From NCBI GenBank assembly GCA_934091055.1, contig CAKOKN010000003.1, positions 66,854 through 130,853 of the forward strand: a stretch of DNA of 64,000 nucleotides, written 5' to 3'. This DNA is from an uncultured Bacilli bacterium (lineage in GTDB: Bacteria; Bacillota_I; Bacilli_A; RF39; UBA660). Within the stretch, counting starts at the first letter, position 1. Each line of letters opens with the position of its first letter. Position numbers and translations under genes: made by a program. Positions 52,832-61,494 of this stretch are shown here, one piece after another. The notes under the pieces are model-generated. The model saw only the letters and a program-made list of their open reading frames with translations. It did not search any database and had not been told where the DNA came from.

Positions 52832-53062
52832 TTATCTATAACTTTCTAATTTGAATGGATCAGGAATAATGTCATATCCACTAAAAGATATACATCTTAC
52901 AGTTCTTGTTAACAGAATATGATTTTTTAATTCGCTTTCATAGCCTTCATTAATAAGAACTTCTTTCCATACTCCCATCCAGTCTAGTTTTTTAGTATTT
53001 TTATAATCTATTAAAATCTTAGTTAGTTTTTCTGCTAGTATATCAATTTCTTCATCTGTCAT
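52832..53062 (-). CDS. Small hypothetical protein
   Basis: A 76-residue protein on the minus strand. It is charged and probably helical at first (EEIDILAEKLTKILIDYKNTK), with a WMGVWKEVL segment and a Cys near the end. The start has AAGGAAG upstream. I recognise no family; its ends and the codon pattern look like a real gene. The 200 bases after it hold the promoter of the next gene. Confidence 0.5.
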   Translation of the reverse strand: MTDEEIDILAEKLTKILIDYKNTKKLDWMGVWKEVLINEGYESELKNHILLTRTVRCISFSGYDIIPDPFKLESYR

Positions 53063-53195
53063 ATTATCTTCCTTTCTTTAAGTAGTATAGTATATTATTT
53101 GAAATAAATATGTAACCTCTTTGTTTACATTTGAAAAAATTATAAATAATTATATGCTGCTTTTCTTGTTTACTTACTATTTTAACACAAATTTA

Positions 53196-53224
53196 TTGAA
53201 AAAATAAAGATATTTTGATATAAT
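53196..53224 (+). promoter_or_regulatory. Promoter of the DUF285 protein gene
   Basis: TTGAAA and TATAAT are 17 bases apart; the GTG start at 53267 follows AGGAAGGG. Confidence 0.7.
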
Positions 53225-53266
53225 TTATTTAGAAAATAAAAAAATGTATAGGAAGGGTAAGATATC

Positions 53267-54388
53267 GTGAAAAATAAGAAGAAAGTGGTAATAATTGTAT
53301 CACTTATTGTGGTAGCTATTTTGTTGGCTATAGTTTATTTATATAATACTTTTGCTAGTAGCTCTAGTATTTCTAAAAGTAGTAGTAAAGTTTATGATGT
53401 AACTCTAAGTGACTCTAATAGTGTTACAGTACCAGCATATGGCGCAAAGACTGTCTACTATAAAGTTTATAATGATAATAAGGGTACAGTTTCTTATGGG
53501 GTAGGTTATACTAATTATAATAATGGTATTTTAGTAAAAGAACTTTATGATACTTTAGACTATGCAACTGATACTATAGATTATAGAGGAACTAAATATA
53601 TTAAACTAAAGATTATTAATCGAAGTGCTAAAGCACAGTCTACTACTTTAAGTACTGTTTTAGGTTATGTCAATGGGGGGGATCTTACTGCGATAGCTCC
53701 TGATGGTGTTTCTATGGTAAAGGATAAGGCAGAACAGTTTGCTACTATGAAAAAAGAGACCGGAACAGGAACTTATAATAAAACATTTATTGATAGCGGT
53801 ACTATAGTAAGAGATAATTTTAAATCATTAACTTTTGTTGCTGATAATGAAGTTCCGTCAGGTGCAACATCTTTTGATTTGTCAGTAAATGGTGATAAGA
53901 GTGTAATGTTATGGTATGAAAGTGCTAATAGTAATGGCAAATATGATGTATTTATTGGTTATAATGCTGATAAGCTTAAATTAACAAGTGGTTATCACCT
54001 TTTTTCTGGTTTAAGAAATCTTTCGTCTCTTGACGTTAGCTGTCTTGATACTAGTGATGTGACTGATATGACTCAGATGTTTGATTCTATTGGTTATAAT
54101 GCATCTAGTTTTAAAATTACTGGTTTAGATGCTTTTGATACAAGTAATGTTACTAACATGAGTACTTTATTTAGAAGTGTTGGTTATAGTGCCACTACCT
54201 TTTCGTTAGATGGCCTTGGAGGTTGGAATACAAGCAATGTTACCAATATGACTCAGATGTTTTTAAATGCTGGTTATAGAGCGACTGATTGGTCTTTAAA
54301 CCTAAGTAAATGGGATGTTGGTAAAGTTACTAAACATACTAACTTTGGTGATGCAACTAAGGTAAGACCACCTACTTGGGTTAATTAA
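53267..54388 (+). CDS. Surface protein with BspA/DUF285 repeats
   Basis: A 373-residue protein (GTG start). A signal-anchor helix (~5-28) is followed by an extracellular beta-rich domain (~35-210). Then come three DUF285 (BspA-type) repeats in which DTSDVTDMTQMF, DTSNVTNMSTLF and NTSNVTNMTQMF recur at about 33-residue spacing. Such repeats are common in surface proteins of Mollicutes and gut Firmicutes and often mediate adhesion. The protein ends soon after the repeats, with no sorting signal, so it is held by its N-terminal helix. Confidence 0.82.
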   Translation: MKNKKKVVIIVSLIVVAILLAIVYLYNTFASSSSISKSSSKVYDVTLSDSNSVTVPAYGAKTVYYKVYNDNKGTVSYGVGYTNYNNGILVKELYDTLDYATDTIDYRGTKYIKLKIINRSAKAQSTTLSTVLGYVNGGDLTAIAPDGVSMVKDKAEQFATMKKETGTGTYNKTFIDSGTIVRDNFKSLTFVADNEVPSGATSFDLSVNGDKSVMLWYESANSNGKYDVFIGYNADKLKLTSGYHLFSGLRNLSSLDVSCLDTSDVTDMTQMFDSIGYNASSFKITGLDAFDTSNVTNMSTLFRSVGYSATTFSLDGLGGWNTSNVTNMTQMFLNAGYRATDWSLNLSKWDVGKVTKHTNFGDATKVRPPTWVN

Positions 54389-54412
54389 TAATATTAATAA
54401 AATATAATAAAT

Positions 54413-54475
54413 AAAATTGGAGACTTCATAAGAAGGCTCCAATTTTCTATAGAAAGACTTAATGGCTTTCTATAG
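54413..54475 (+). terminator. Two tandem hairpins after the DUF285 gene
   Basis: Hairpin 1: AAAATTGGAG/CTCCAATTTT with loop ACTTCATAAGAAGG. Hairpin 2: CTATAGAAAG/CTTTCTATAG with loop ACTTAATGG, directly adjoining. Both loops begin ACTT and end GG, unlike the CC-N4-GT loops elsewhere. TTTAGT/ACTAAA may add a third stem downstream (54487-54508). No strong T-run follows. Confidence 0.65.
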
Positions 54476-54579
54476 CAGTGAGTAACTTTAGTGCGAACTG
54501 AAACTAAAATATCTTTATATTTGTTTATTTACTTATAAATTAATATTTGGTATAATTAGTAAGTGGATGGTGAGTATAA

Positions 54580-55290
54580 ATGGATTATATATCAATAGAT
54601 AATTTTGATGGACCTTTAGATTTACTTTTACATCTAGTAAAAGAATCTAATATTGATATATTAGATATTAAGATAGAAGAAATTACTGATAAGTACTTAG
54701 ATTATATTAACTATGAAGATAATTTAAATATTAATATATCATCTTCTTATTTAGTTATGGCTGCTGAACTTATATATTTAAAGTCTAAGTCATTACTTCC
54801 TAAAGTAGAAAAAGAAGAAGATAATGAAGAAGAGATTACTAGAGAGAGTTTAATTAATAAACTATTAGATTATAAGAGATATAAAGAAATAACTCCTACT
54901 TTTAGAGAACTTGAAGAAAAGAGAAGAGAAGTATATGTTAAAAGTCCAGAGAAGACAGATAATTATGTAGATAATACTATTACAGGAGAGGGTAGTATAG
55001 ATTCTCTACTTGATGCTTTTAAGAAGTTTTTAGAAAGAAAGGATATGGAGAAGCCTCTTGTTACTACGGTTACTAGTAGAGAGTATTCTGTTAGAGATAG
55101 AAAGAATAGTATTAAGAATGTTTTAGTAAATAAGAAGAAGGCTTATTTAGATGATCTAATTGATGAATATAATAAACCTTATTTGGTTGTTACTTTTTTA
55201 TCTGTTTTAGAAATGGCTAAGGAAAAAGAGATAGTTATTAAACAGGATAATAATTTTGATAAGATATTAATAGAACTAAAGGAGTGTTAA
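54580..55290 (+). CDS. scpA: Segregation and condensation protein A
   Basis: A 236-residue kleisin subunit of the SMC-ScpAB condensin. The N-terminus FDGPLDLLLHLVKESNIDILDIKI is the family signature; the C-terminal winged-helix (TFLSVLEMAKEKEIVIKQDNNFDKI) binds the SMC head. It works with ScpB, encoded 3 bases downstream, and SMC elsewhere. The operon scpA-scpB-ruvB is tightly packed. Confidence 0.96.
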   Translation: MDYISIDNFDGPLDLLLHLVKESNIDILDIKIEEITDKYLDYINYEDNLNINISSSYLVMAAELIYLKSKSLLPKVEKEEDNEEEITRESLINKLLDYKRYKEITPTFRELEEKRREVYVKSPEKTDNYVDNTITGEGSIDSLLDAFKKFLERKDMEKPLVTTVTSREYSVRDRKNSIKNVLVNKKKAYLDDLIDEYNKPYLVVTFLSVLEMAKEKEIVIKQDNNFDKILIELKEC

Positions 55291-55293
55291 AGT

Positions 55294-55869
55294 ATGGAAG
55301 AAGTATTAGAGGGATTATTATATATACAAGGTGATATTGGTCTTACTATAGAGGAGATAGCTAAGACTCTTGATATTGATGAAGAAGAAGCTAAAAGGGT
55401 AGTTCTTAATTTGAAATGTTATTATGATGATAATAAGAGAGGTCTTAGACTTAGATTTCTTGGTAATACTATTAAACTTACTACTAGAGAAGAACATAAG
55501 GAGTATTATCAAAAGTTATTGGAGTCTCCTGTTAATAATGTTCTTTCTGTACCAGCATTAGAGACATTAGCTATTATTGCTTATAATGAACCTATTACTA
55601 GGGGTCAAGTAGAAAAGTTAAGAGGAGTAGATTCTACCTTTGTTATTAGAACATTAGTAGCTAGGGGTCTTATTAAAGAATGTGGGAAGTCTGATTTACC
55701 TGGTAGACCATTACTTTATAAGACTACGGATGACTTTTTAGATTACTTTGGATTATCTTCTAGAGAGGAATTACCTGATATTAGTAAGTTAGAAGAAGAT
55801 ACTAATCCTAAGGATTTATATACATCTATATATAAGGAGGAGGACTATGGACGAGAGAGTAATAACTAA
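55294..55869 (+). CDS. scpB: Segregation and condensation protein B
   Basis: A 191-residue partner of ScpA. Two winged-helix domains are visible: EEVLEGLLYIQGDIGLTIEEIA at the start and SVPALETLAIIAYNEPITRGQVEKLRG in the middle, with GLIKECGKSDLPGRPLLYKTT completing the second wing. The last 23 bases overlap the ruvB start region. An ordinary member of the family. Confidence 0.95.
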   Translation: MEEVLEGLLYIQGDIGLTIEEIAKTLDIDEEEAKRVVLNLKCYYDDNKRGLRLRFLGNTIKLTTREEHKEYYQKLLESPVNNVLSVPALETLAIIAYNEPITRGQVEKLRGVDSTFVIRTLVARGLIKECGKSDLPGRPLLYKTTDDFLDYFGLSSREELPDISKLEEDTNPKDLYTSIYKEEDYGRESNN

Positions 55870-56833
55870 TTTTGAATTAGATGAAGATAGAGAGTTATCT
55901 ATTAGACCTAGTAGTTTAGATGAGTATGTTGGACAAAGTGAAATTAAAGAGAATTTAAGTGTATTTATTAAGTCAGCGAAGATGAGAAGAGAAAGCTTAG
56001 ATCATATACTTTTATATGGTCCTCCAGGGCTTGGTAAGACTACTCTTTCTTATATTATTGCTAATGAACTTGGTACTAATATTAAGACTGCTAGTGGGCC
56101 TTCAATTGAGAAAGCAGGAGATTTAGCAGCAATACTTTCTACTTTAGAAGAAGGGGATGTTTTATTTATTGATGAGATACATAGAATACCTAGATTTGTA
56201 GAAGAAATATTATATCCAGCAATGGAAGACTTCTATTTGGATATTATAGTGGGAAGCGAAGGATCTTCTAGAAATATTAAGATTAATTTACCACACTTTA
56301 CTTTAGTTGGAGCTACTACTAGAGCGGGTGATTTATCTAGTCCTTTAAGAGATAGATTTGGTATTATATCGAAGCTTAATTTTTATACTGAAGATGAGTT
56401 ATATAAGATTATAAAGAGAACTAGTAAGGTACTTGATACTCCTATTACGGATGAAGCTGCTAGAGAATTAGCTAGTAGAAGTCGTGGCACTCCAAGAATT
56501 GCTAATAGATTATTTAAGAGAGTTAGAGACTTTGCTTTAGTATATGGTGATGGTATTATTGATGAAGATATATTAGTGTCTTCTTTGGATAAATTGAAGG
56601 TTGATAAGACGGGGTTAGATGATACTGATAGATTATTACTTACAGCGATTATAGAAAGATTTAATGGAGGACCTGTAGGACTTGAGGCTTTAGCTTCCTC
56701 TATTGGAGAAGAAGCTTCTACTATAGAAGATGTTTATGAGCCATATTTACTACAACAAGGTTATTTAAAAAGAACTAGTAGAGGTAGAGTAGTTACTGAT
56801 AAAACCTATGAATATTTAGGTATAAAAAAATAG
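55847..56833 (+). CDS. ruvB: Holliday junction branch-migration ATPase RuvB
   Basis: A 328-residue AAA+ motor. Walker A GPPGLGKTT, Walker B LFIDEIHRI, sensor 1 GATTRAG and an arginine-finger region in LRDRFGI. The C-terminal winged helix begins at about 250 (GLDDTDRLLLTAII). It drives branch migration with RuvA, encoded 11 kb away. Coupled to scpB by overlap; GGAGGAGG precedes the start. ScpB-RuvB linkage is uncommon and ties recombination to chromosome condensation at the transcript level. Confidence 0.97.
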   Translation: MDERVITNFELDEDRELSIRPSSLDEYVGQSEIKENLSVFIKSAKMRRESLDHILLYGPPGLGKTTLSYIIANELGTNIKTASGPSIEKAGDLAAILSTLEEGDVLFIDEIHRIPRFVEEILYPAMEDFYLDIIVGSEGSSRNIKINLPHFTLVGATTRAGDLSSPLRDRFGIISKLNFYTEDELYKIIKRTSKVLDTPITDEAARELASRSRGTPRIANRLFKRVRDFALVYGDGIIDEDILVSSLDKLKVDKTGLDDTDRLLLTAIIERFNGGPVGLEALASSIGEEASTIEDVYEPYLLQQGYLKRTSRGRVVTDKTYEYLGIKK

Positions 56834-56860
56834 TATTATGTTTGCTAAAATAATACTTTT
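56832..56860 (+). terminator. Weak terminator after ruvB
   Basis: AGTATTAT pairs with ATAATACT around a 10-base loop, with a short T-run. TATAAT (56865-56870) follows, probably the -10 box of the next gene. Confidence 0.5.
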
Positions 56861-56895
56861 ATGATATAATGAAGTTGATTGGGGGAAAGAGAATT

Positions 56896-58902
56896 ATGAG
56901 TAATAAAACTGGATATCCACATATAGATAAACCTTGGATGAAATATTATGATAAAGAGGTTACTACTTGTGTAGATCCTAAAACAAATTTAGTGGAATAT
57001 TTAAAATTAAGAACAGGTACAAATCTTGGTTATAATAAAGATCTTTTAGCTCATTCTTATTATGGAAAAGACATGACTTTAAGTGAATTATTTAGTAAGG
57101 TAGATACTGCTTCAGGAGTATTATCTTCGATTGGAGTAAAAAAGGGAGATATAGTAATGAATTTGCTTCCTAATATACCTGAGGCTGCTCAAATATGGCT
57201 TGGTTGTACACAAATAGGTGCTGTAGCAGACTTTATTGATCCTAGACCTGATAGTATGGATATTATGGCTAATGCTAATAAAGTATTAGAAATAATAAAG
57301 TATGAAAAGGCTAATTATATAGTGGCTTTAGATAAGTGTTATTTAGCTATGCTTAAACCTATAGAGAAAGAATTAAAAGAGAATGGTATAGATAATATTA
57401 TAATTATATCTGCGACAGATTCTATGAATTTATCTGGTAAGATTGATTACTTAAAAGATGTACTTAAGTATAATGATCTTAAGAATGCTAGAAATGATGA
57501 TTTAAGTGTTAAGAAGTTAAAGTCTTATCAAGTATTATTAGATAAGATAAGTGGTATGCAGAAAGAAGATAAGATGTTAAAAGAAGCTATTAATAGTAGT
57601 ATTCTTAATGTTTATAAGTATAGTGATCTAGTAGATAACTGTAAGTATTATAACTTTGGTATAGAAACAGATCCTAATCTTGTTAATTATATAGGTCATA
57701 CTTCAGGAACTAGTGGAGCTAGACCTAAACCAATTACTGCTACTAATAAGAATGGTATTTCTACTTTAGAGCAATTAATGAGAGGTAATGTTAACTTTAG
57801 AAGAGGAGATCAAGCTCTTCACGTACTTCCTTATTTTGCACCATTTGGAGCTTTTGATAACTATCTACTTAATATAGCTAGTTGTGCTAATAATATTGAT
57901 GTACCAGAGTTTGAAATAAATGAATTTGGTTATTTAATTAAGAAGTACCATCCTAATGTAATTATGGGAACTCCTGCTTGGCTTGCAGCTCTTCCTGATT
58001 ATAGTTATTTAACTAATGAAGATTTATCTTGTATTCATACTATTATTTATGGAGGAGATTCTATGTCTCCGAAGGATGAAGAGAGAGTAAATAAATGGTT
58101 GAAGGAAAGAGGAAGTAAGGCTGAAGTGGAAAAAGGTTATGGTATGAGTGAGTTTCTTGGATGTGGATCTTATGCTCAAGATGATTACAATAGATTGGCT
58201 TCAATTGGAATACCACTACCTAATACTATTTATACTATTGTTGATCCTAGTATTGATGATAAATTAGTACCACTAAAGTTTGGAACTAATGATAGTAGAT
58301 TAAAGGGAGAACTTGCAGTATCTTCTGATGCTGTTACTAATGGTGTACTAGGAGATGATATTATAGTTCCAAGATATGACTTAGATGGTAATAGTTATAT
58401 TAGGACTAGAGATCTAGTAGAGATGGATAGAGATGGTATCTTCTATCACGAAGCTAGAAAAGATAGATCATTTACTAGATTTGATGGTTATAAGATTAAA
58501 CCATATGAAATAGAGAGTATAATTGAAAAGAATAATAATGTTAAGTATGCTAAATTAGTAGAATACTTTGATGATAGACAAAGAGGTATTATGCCAATGT
58601 GTCATTTGGTACTTAAAGAAGAAAATCTTAGTGATGAAGATGAGATTAAAGTAGTAGAAGATATTGTCTACAATAACATAATAGGAGATCCTACGATGTC
58701 TTCAAGACAGATACCTGCTAAATTTAAGATAAGAAGTGATATGCCAATTACTAAGAATGGTAAAGTAGACTTTGTTACTTTAAGAAATGAAGGATTAGAC
58801 GGCAGTGAGGTTAATGTTGATGTTAGTGAGACTAACTTAACTGTTGATCATATTGATATTTATAAAGATAATAAAAAGATTAAAAAGAAAATAAAAGAAT
58901 AA
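56896..58902 (+). CDS. AMP-forming acyl-CoA synthetase-like protein
   Basis: About 668 residues from the ATG at 56896 behind GGGGGAAAG. It is an adenylate-forming enzyme of the ANL superfamily: phosphate loop GHTSGTSGARPKPI, YGMSEFLGCG, the ribose-binding Asp in YIRTRDLVEMD, and the hinge/Lys region RFDGYKIKPYEIES, ending with a Lys in ITKNGKVD. A fatty or organic acid would be adenylated and then joined to CoA or a carrier. Insertions near 190-235 make it longer than most. The substrate is unknown. The hybrid kinase gene follows 18 bases later. Confidence 0.85.
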   Translation: MSNKTGYPHIDKPWMKYYDKEVTTCVDPKTNLVEYLKLRTGTNLGYNKDLLAHSYYGKDMTLSELFSKVDTASGVLSSIGVKKGDIVMNLLPNIPEAAQIWLGCTQIGAVADFIDPRPDSMDIMANANKVLEIIKYEKANYIVALDKCYLAMLKPIEKELKENGIDNIIIISATDSMNLSGKIDYLKDVLKYNDLKNARNDDLSVKKLKSYQVLLDKISGMQKEDKMLKEAINSSILNVYKYSDLVDNCKYYNFGIETDPNLVNYIGHTSGTSGARPKPITATNKNGISTLEQLMRGNVNFRRGDQALHVLPYFAPFGAFDNYLLNIASCANNIDVPEFEINEFGYLIKKYHPNVIMGTPAWLAALPDYSYLTNEDLSCIHTIIYGGDSMSPKDEERVNKWLKERGSKAEVEKGYGMSEFLGCGSYAQDDYNRLASIGIPLPNTIYTIVDPSIDDKLVPLKFGTNDSRLKGELAVSSDAVTNGVLGDDIIVPRYDLDGNSYIRTRDLVEMDRDGIFYHEARKDRSFTRFDGYKIKPYEIESIIEKNNNVKYAKLVEYFDDRQRGIMPMCHLVLKEENLSDEDEIKVVEDIVYNNIIGDPTMSSRQIPAKFKIRSDMPITKNGKVDFVTLRNEGLDGSEVNVDVSETNLTVDHIDIYKDNKKIKKKIKE

Positions 58903-58920
58903 AGATGGGAAAGTGATATT

Positions 58921-60711
58921 ATGCAGAACGTACAGGGATTTTTACTTATAAATATATATGCTCTTTTGTTAATAGTGGCTACTAGTACTATATTCTTTGG
59001 AAAACAAAGACTTAGACAAGTAGAAGATGAATTATATAAGAAGTTTTTAATAGCTAATATATTTATGTCTGTTAGTGGATTATTATTAGGATTTATTGTT
59101 AGTCCAATATTTCCATTTGATGAGAAAGTAGCAGTTATATTTAATAAGTTATATTTGATAAGTCTAATGTTCTGGATATATATACTTACGTTTTATATTG
59201 CATATGTATCACTTAAAAAGAGTAATGTTAAAAAATATAATAAGATATTTGATATAGTTAGTATAATTAGTGTAATATTAGTATTTATATTACCACTTAG
59301 TGTTAGTGTTACTATAAGTGGTGGGGCAGTAGCGGAAGGACCTGCGGTACTATTTACATATACTATGTTTGGTATAGGATTTCTTCTTCAGTTAGGATGC
59401 TTAATATCTAATTATAAAAATCTTAAGAGTAAGAAGTATATTCCATTATATTTATTGATATTATTTGGTAGTATTATATTAATTATTCAAATAATTAATC
59501 CTACTCTTAACTATATAATTAATCCTGCTCTTATATTTATAGCATTTATTATGTATCATACTATAGAGAATCCTGATGTTAAGATTATTGAAGAAATTCA
59601 TAAAGCTAAAGAAATTAGTGATGCTGCTAATGAGGAGAAGTCAATGTTCTTATATAATATGACTAATGATATAAGAGGAATAGCTACGGATATCAATAGT
59701 GAAGCTGATGTTATATTAGATGAGACTAGTGATAAAAAGATTGATACAGAAGTTATTAACAACTCCGCAAGGGATATAAAAGGTAATGCTTCTAAATTTA
59801 TTACTATGACTCAGAAGGTATTTAATATATCTAGTATAGATAGTGCAGATGTTAAGGTATATAATGATAAGTATAATATTAAGTTGTTATTGAAAGAGAT
59901 TAATCAGAAGTATAAGAATGAAGCTAAGAATAAGAATTTAAATTTTATTACTAATATAGCTAGTGATATACCAACATATTTATATGGAGATAGTATTGGT
60001 CTTAAGAAAGTACTTGGTATTATATTAGATAATAGCATTAAATATACTAGTAATGGTTATATAGATTTTAAAGTAGATACTGTTGTAAAGCAGAATATAG
60101 TTAGATTGATTATTACAATAGAAGATTCTGGTAGAGGTATACCAGTAGATAAGATAGATAAGATATTTATGAAGCAAGATAAGAAGACTACTGATAGTTT
60201 ATATGAAGCTAATAAGCTTATTACTCTTATGAATGGAGCTATAATACCTAGTAGTATTTATGGTACTGGTACTACAATGAAGATAGTATTAGATCAGAAG
60301 TTTGTAATAGAAAAAGATGATTTTGATAAGTATGCAGAAATATATGAAAAGAAGAAGATATTACTTATAGATGATAGTGAGAATAGTGAAAAGTTATTTA
60401 ATAAGATACTTAATAATGATAATGTTATAATAGATAGTGTTAGATTAGGTAAAGAAGGATTAGATAAGATAAGAGCTAAAGAGAAGTATGATTTAATACT
60501 ATTAGATGAAGATATGGAACCACTAGATGGACACAGTGTTATGAAGAAGTTTAACCAAATAGAGGGCTTTAATACTAAAGTAATATTACTTACTAGAACT
60601 AATAAGTATGATTATGATGATGAATATTTAAAAGAGGGATTTTGTGATTATATTATAAAATCTTCAAAAAAAGAGGAAATACTTAATAAAGTAAATAAAT
60701 ATTTAAAGTAA
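58921..60711 (+). CDS. Degenerate hybrid sensor kinase: 7-TM, HATPase and receiver, no phospho-His
   Basis: A 596-residue membrane protein. Residues ~5-215 hold seven helices. The dimerisation segment reads KSMFLYNMTNDIRGIA where active kinases have KS.FLANMSHEIRTP, so the phospho-acceptor His is Asn. The HATPase domain (~315-455) keeps an N-box (DNSIKYTSNGY), DSGRGIP and an altered G2 region (GTGTTMKI). The C-terminal receiver (~478-596) has IDDSE, LLDEDMEPLDG with the acceptor Asp, and IIKSSKKEE. It cannot autophosphorylate on the usual His and may signal allosterically. It pairs with the acyl-CoA synthetase-like gene. Confidence 0.85.
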   Translation: MQNVQGFLLINIYALLLIVATSTIFFGKQRLRQVEDELYKKFLIANIFMSVSGLLLGFIVSPIFPFDEKVAVIFNKLYLISLMFWIYILTFYIAYVSLKKSNVKKYNKIFDIVSIISVILVFILPLSVSVTISGGAVAEGPAVLFTYTMFGIGFLLQLGCLISNYKNLKSKKYIPLYLLILFGSIILIIQIINPTLNYIINPALIFIAFIMYHTIENPDVKIIEEIHKAKEISDAANEEKSMFLYNMTNDIRGIATDINSEADVILDETSDKKIDTEVINNSARDIKGNASKFITMTQKVFNISSIDSADVKVYNDKYNIKLLLKEINQKYKNEAKNKNLNFITNIASDIPTYLYGDSIGLKKVLGIILDNSIKYTSNGYIDFKVDTVVKQNIVRLIITIEDSGRGIPVDKIDKIFMKQDKKTTDSLYEANKLITLMNGAIIPSSIYGTGTTMKIVLDQKFVIEKDDFDKYAEIYEKKKILLIDDSENSEKLFNKILNNDNVIIDSVRLGKEGLDKIRAKEKYDLILLDEDMEPLDGHSVMKKFNQIEGFNTKVILLTRTNKYDYDDEYLKEGFCDYIIKSSKKEEILNKVNKYLK

Positions 60712-60725
60712 TTATAATAAAATAC

Positions 60726-60754
60726 TTTACAAAAAATAAAATATAGTGTATTAT
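60726..60754 (+). promoter_or_regulatory. Promoter of rpsO
   Basis: TTTACA and TATTAT are 17 bases apart; transcription would begin near 60761, just before the leader hairpin. Confidence 0.7.
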
Positions 60755-60762
60755 TAATATGT

Positions 60763-60812
60763 TCCTTGAACTTTGTTATTGGTACCTCTTACCATAACTA
60801 GGTTAAAGGTGA
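60763..60812 (+). promoter_or_regulatory. Putative S15 leader structure before rpsO
   Basis: CCTTGAACTTTGTTAT pairs, with two mismatches and a wobble, with ATAACTAGGTTAAAGG; inside, GGTA pairs with TACC around CCTCT with one bulged T. This long hairpin ends about 20 bases before the AAGGAGG of rpsO. Leaders of rpsO in Firmicutes often bind S15 to limit its own translation; this one fits by place and shape, but no consensus could be checked. Confidence 0.5.
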
Positions 60813-60836
60813 AAATAAGATAAGGAGGAAGAAGTA

Positions 60837-61106
60837 ATGGCTTTAACTAAAGAAGTAAAGACTAATATTATTAAAGAATTTGCTAGAGATAGTAAAGATA
60901 CAGGATCTCCTGAAGTACAAATAGCAATTCTTACTAAAGAAATTACAGCTCTTACTGAACATTTAAAAAATAATAAACAAGATAAAGCTTCTAAAAGAGG
61001 ACTTTTAATGAAAGTCGGAAAAAGAAGAAGTTTACTTAACTATTTATTAAAGACTGATGTTAAGAGATACAGAGATGTAGTTGCAAAATTAGGATTAAGA
61101 AAATAA
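60837..61106 (+). CDS. rpsO: Ribosomal protein S15
   Basis: An 89-residue protein of the small ribosomal subunit that binds 16S rRNA at the three-way junction. Family motifs: DTGSPEVQIAILT, LTEHLKNNKQDKASKRGLL and RRSLLNYL. Full family length. The AAGGAGG site is 9 bases before the ATG. A terminator follows, so pnp downstream is only partly linked, as in many bacteria where rpsO precedes pnp. Confidence 0.98.
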   Translation: MALTKEVKTNIIKEFARDSKDTGSPEVQIAILTKEITALTEHLKNNKQDKASKRGLLMKVGKRRSLLNYLLKTDVKRYRDVVAKLGLRK

Positions 61107-61115
61107 TTATTAAAA

Positions 61116-61141
61116 GTAGGCACTCTTTTTTGAGTGTCTTT
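61116..61141 (+). terminator. Terminator after rpsO
   Basis: GGCACTC pairs with GAGTGTC around TTTTTT and is followed by TTT. The weak T-run suggests incomplete termination. Confidence 0.65.
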
Positions 61142-61161
61142 AAATTTATAATGGGGGATTT

Positions 61162-61473
61162 ATGAAAGATTTTATAGATAATATATATTTATGTAAGATA
61201 TGTGTTAATATAGATATAGATGATGGAACTAATAAAGAATTTTATTATAAGAAGTTTATTAGATTAAGTTTAGTTAAGAAAGTTAGACCAATAAAAAATG
61301 AAAAGATAGTTAGATATAAGGATTTGACTACTGGGAATATAGTTAGATTGGGTAATTATACTTATGAGAGAGAAAAAGAATTTATTGATGATAGTTTTGG
61401 ACTTATACCTTATAATGAGATAGTGGTAGATAATAAGAGTAATAATAAGAAACTAAGTAAGAAGATAGATTAA
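61162..61473 (+). CDS. Hypothetical protein between rpsO and pnp
   Basis: A 103-residue basic protein of no recognised family, with a Cys-rich start (LCKICVNIDIDD) and a Lys-rich end. It starts behind TGGGGGA and lies 21 bases before pnp. Its position between two RNA-related genes hints at a role in translation or RNA decay, but that is only context. Confidence 0.6.
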   Translation: MKDFIDNIYLCKICVNIDIDDGTNKEFYYKKFIRLSLVKKVRPIKNEKIVRYKDLTTGNIVRLGNYTYEREKEFIDDSFGLIPYNEIVVDNKSNNKKLSKKID

Positions 61474-61494
61474 TGATAGAGAAGGAGTATTGAT

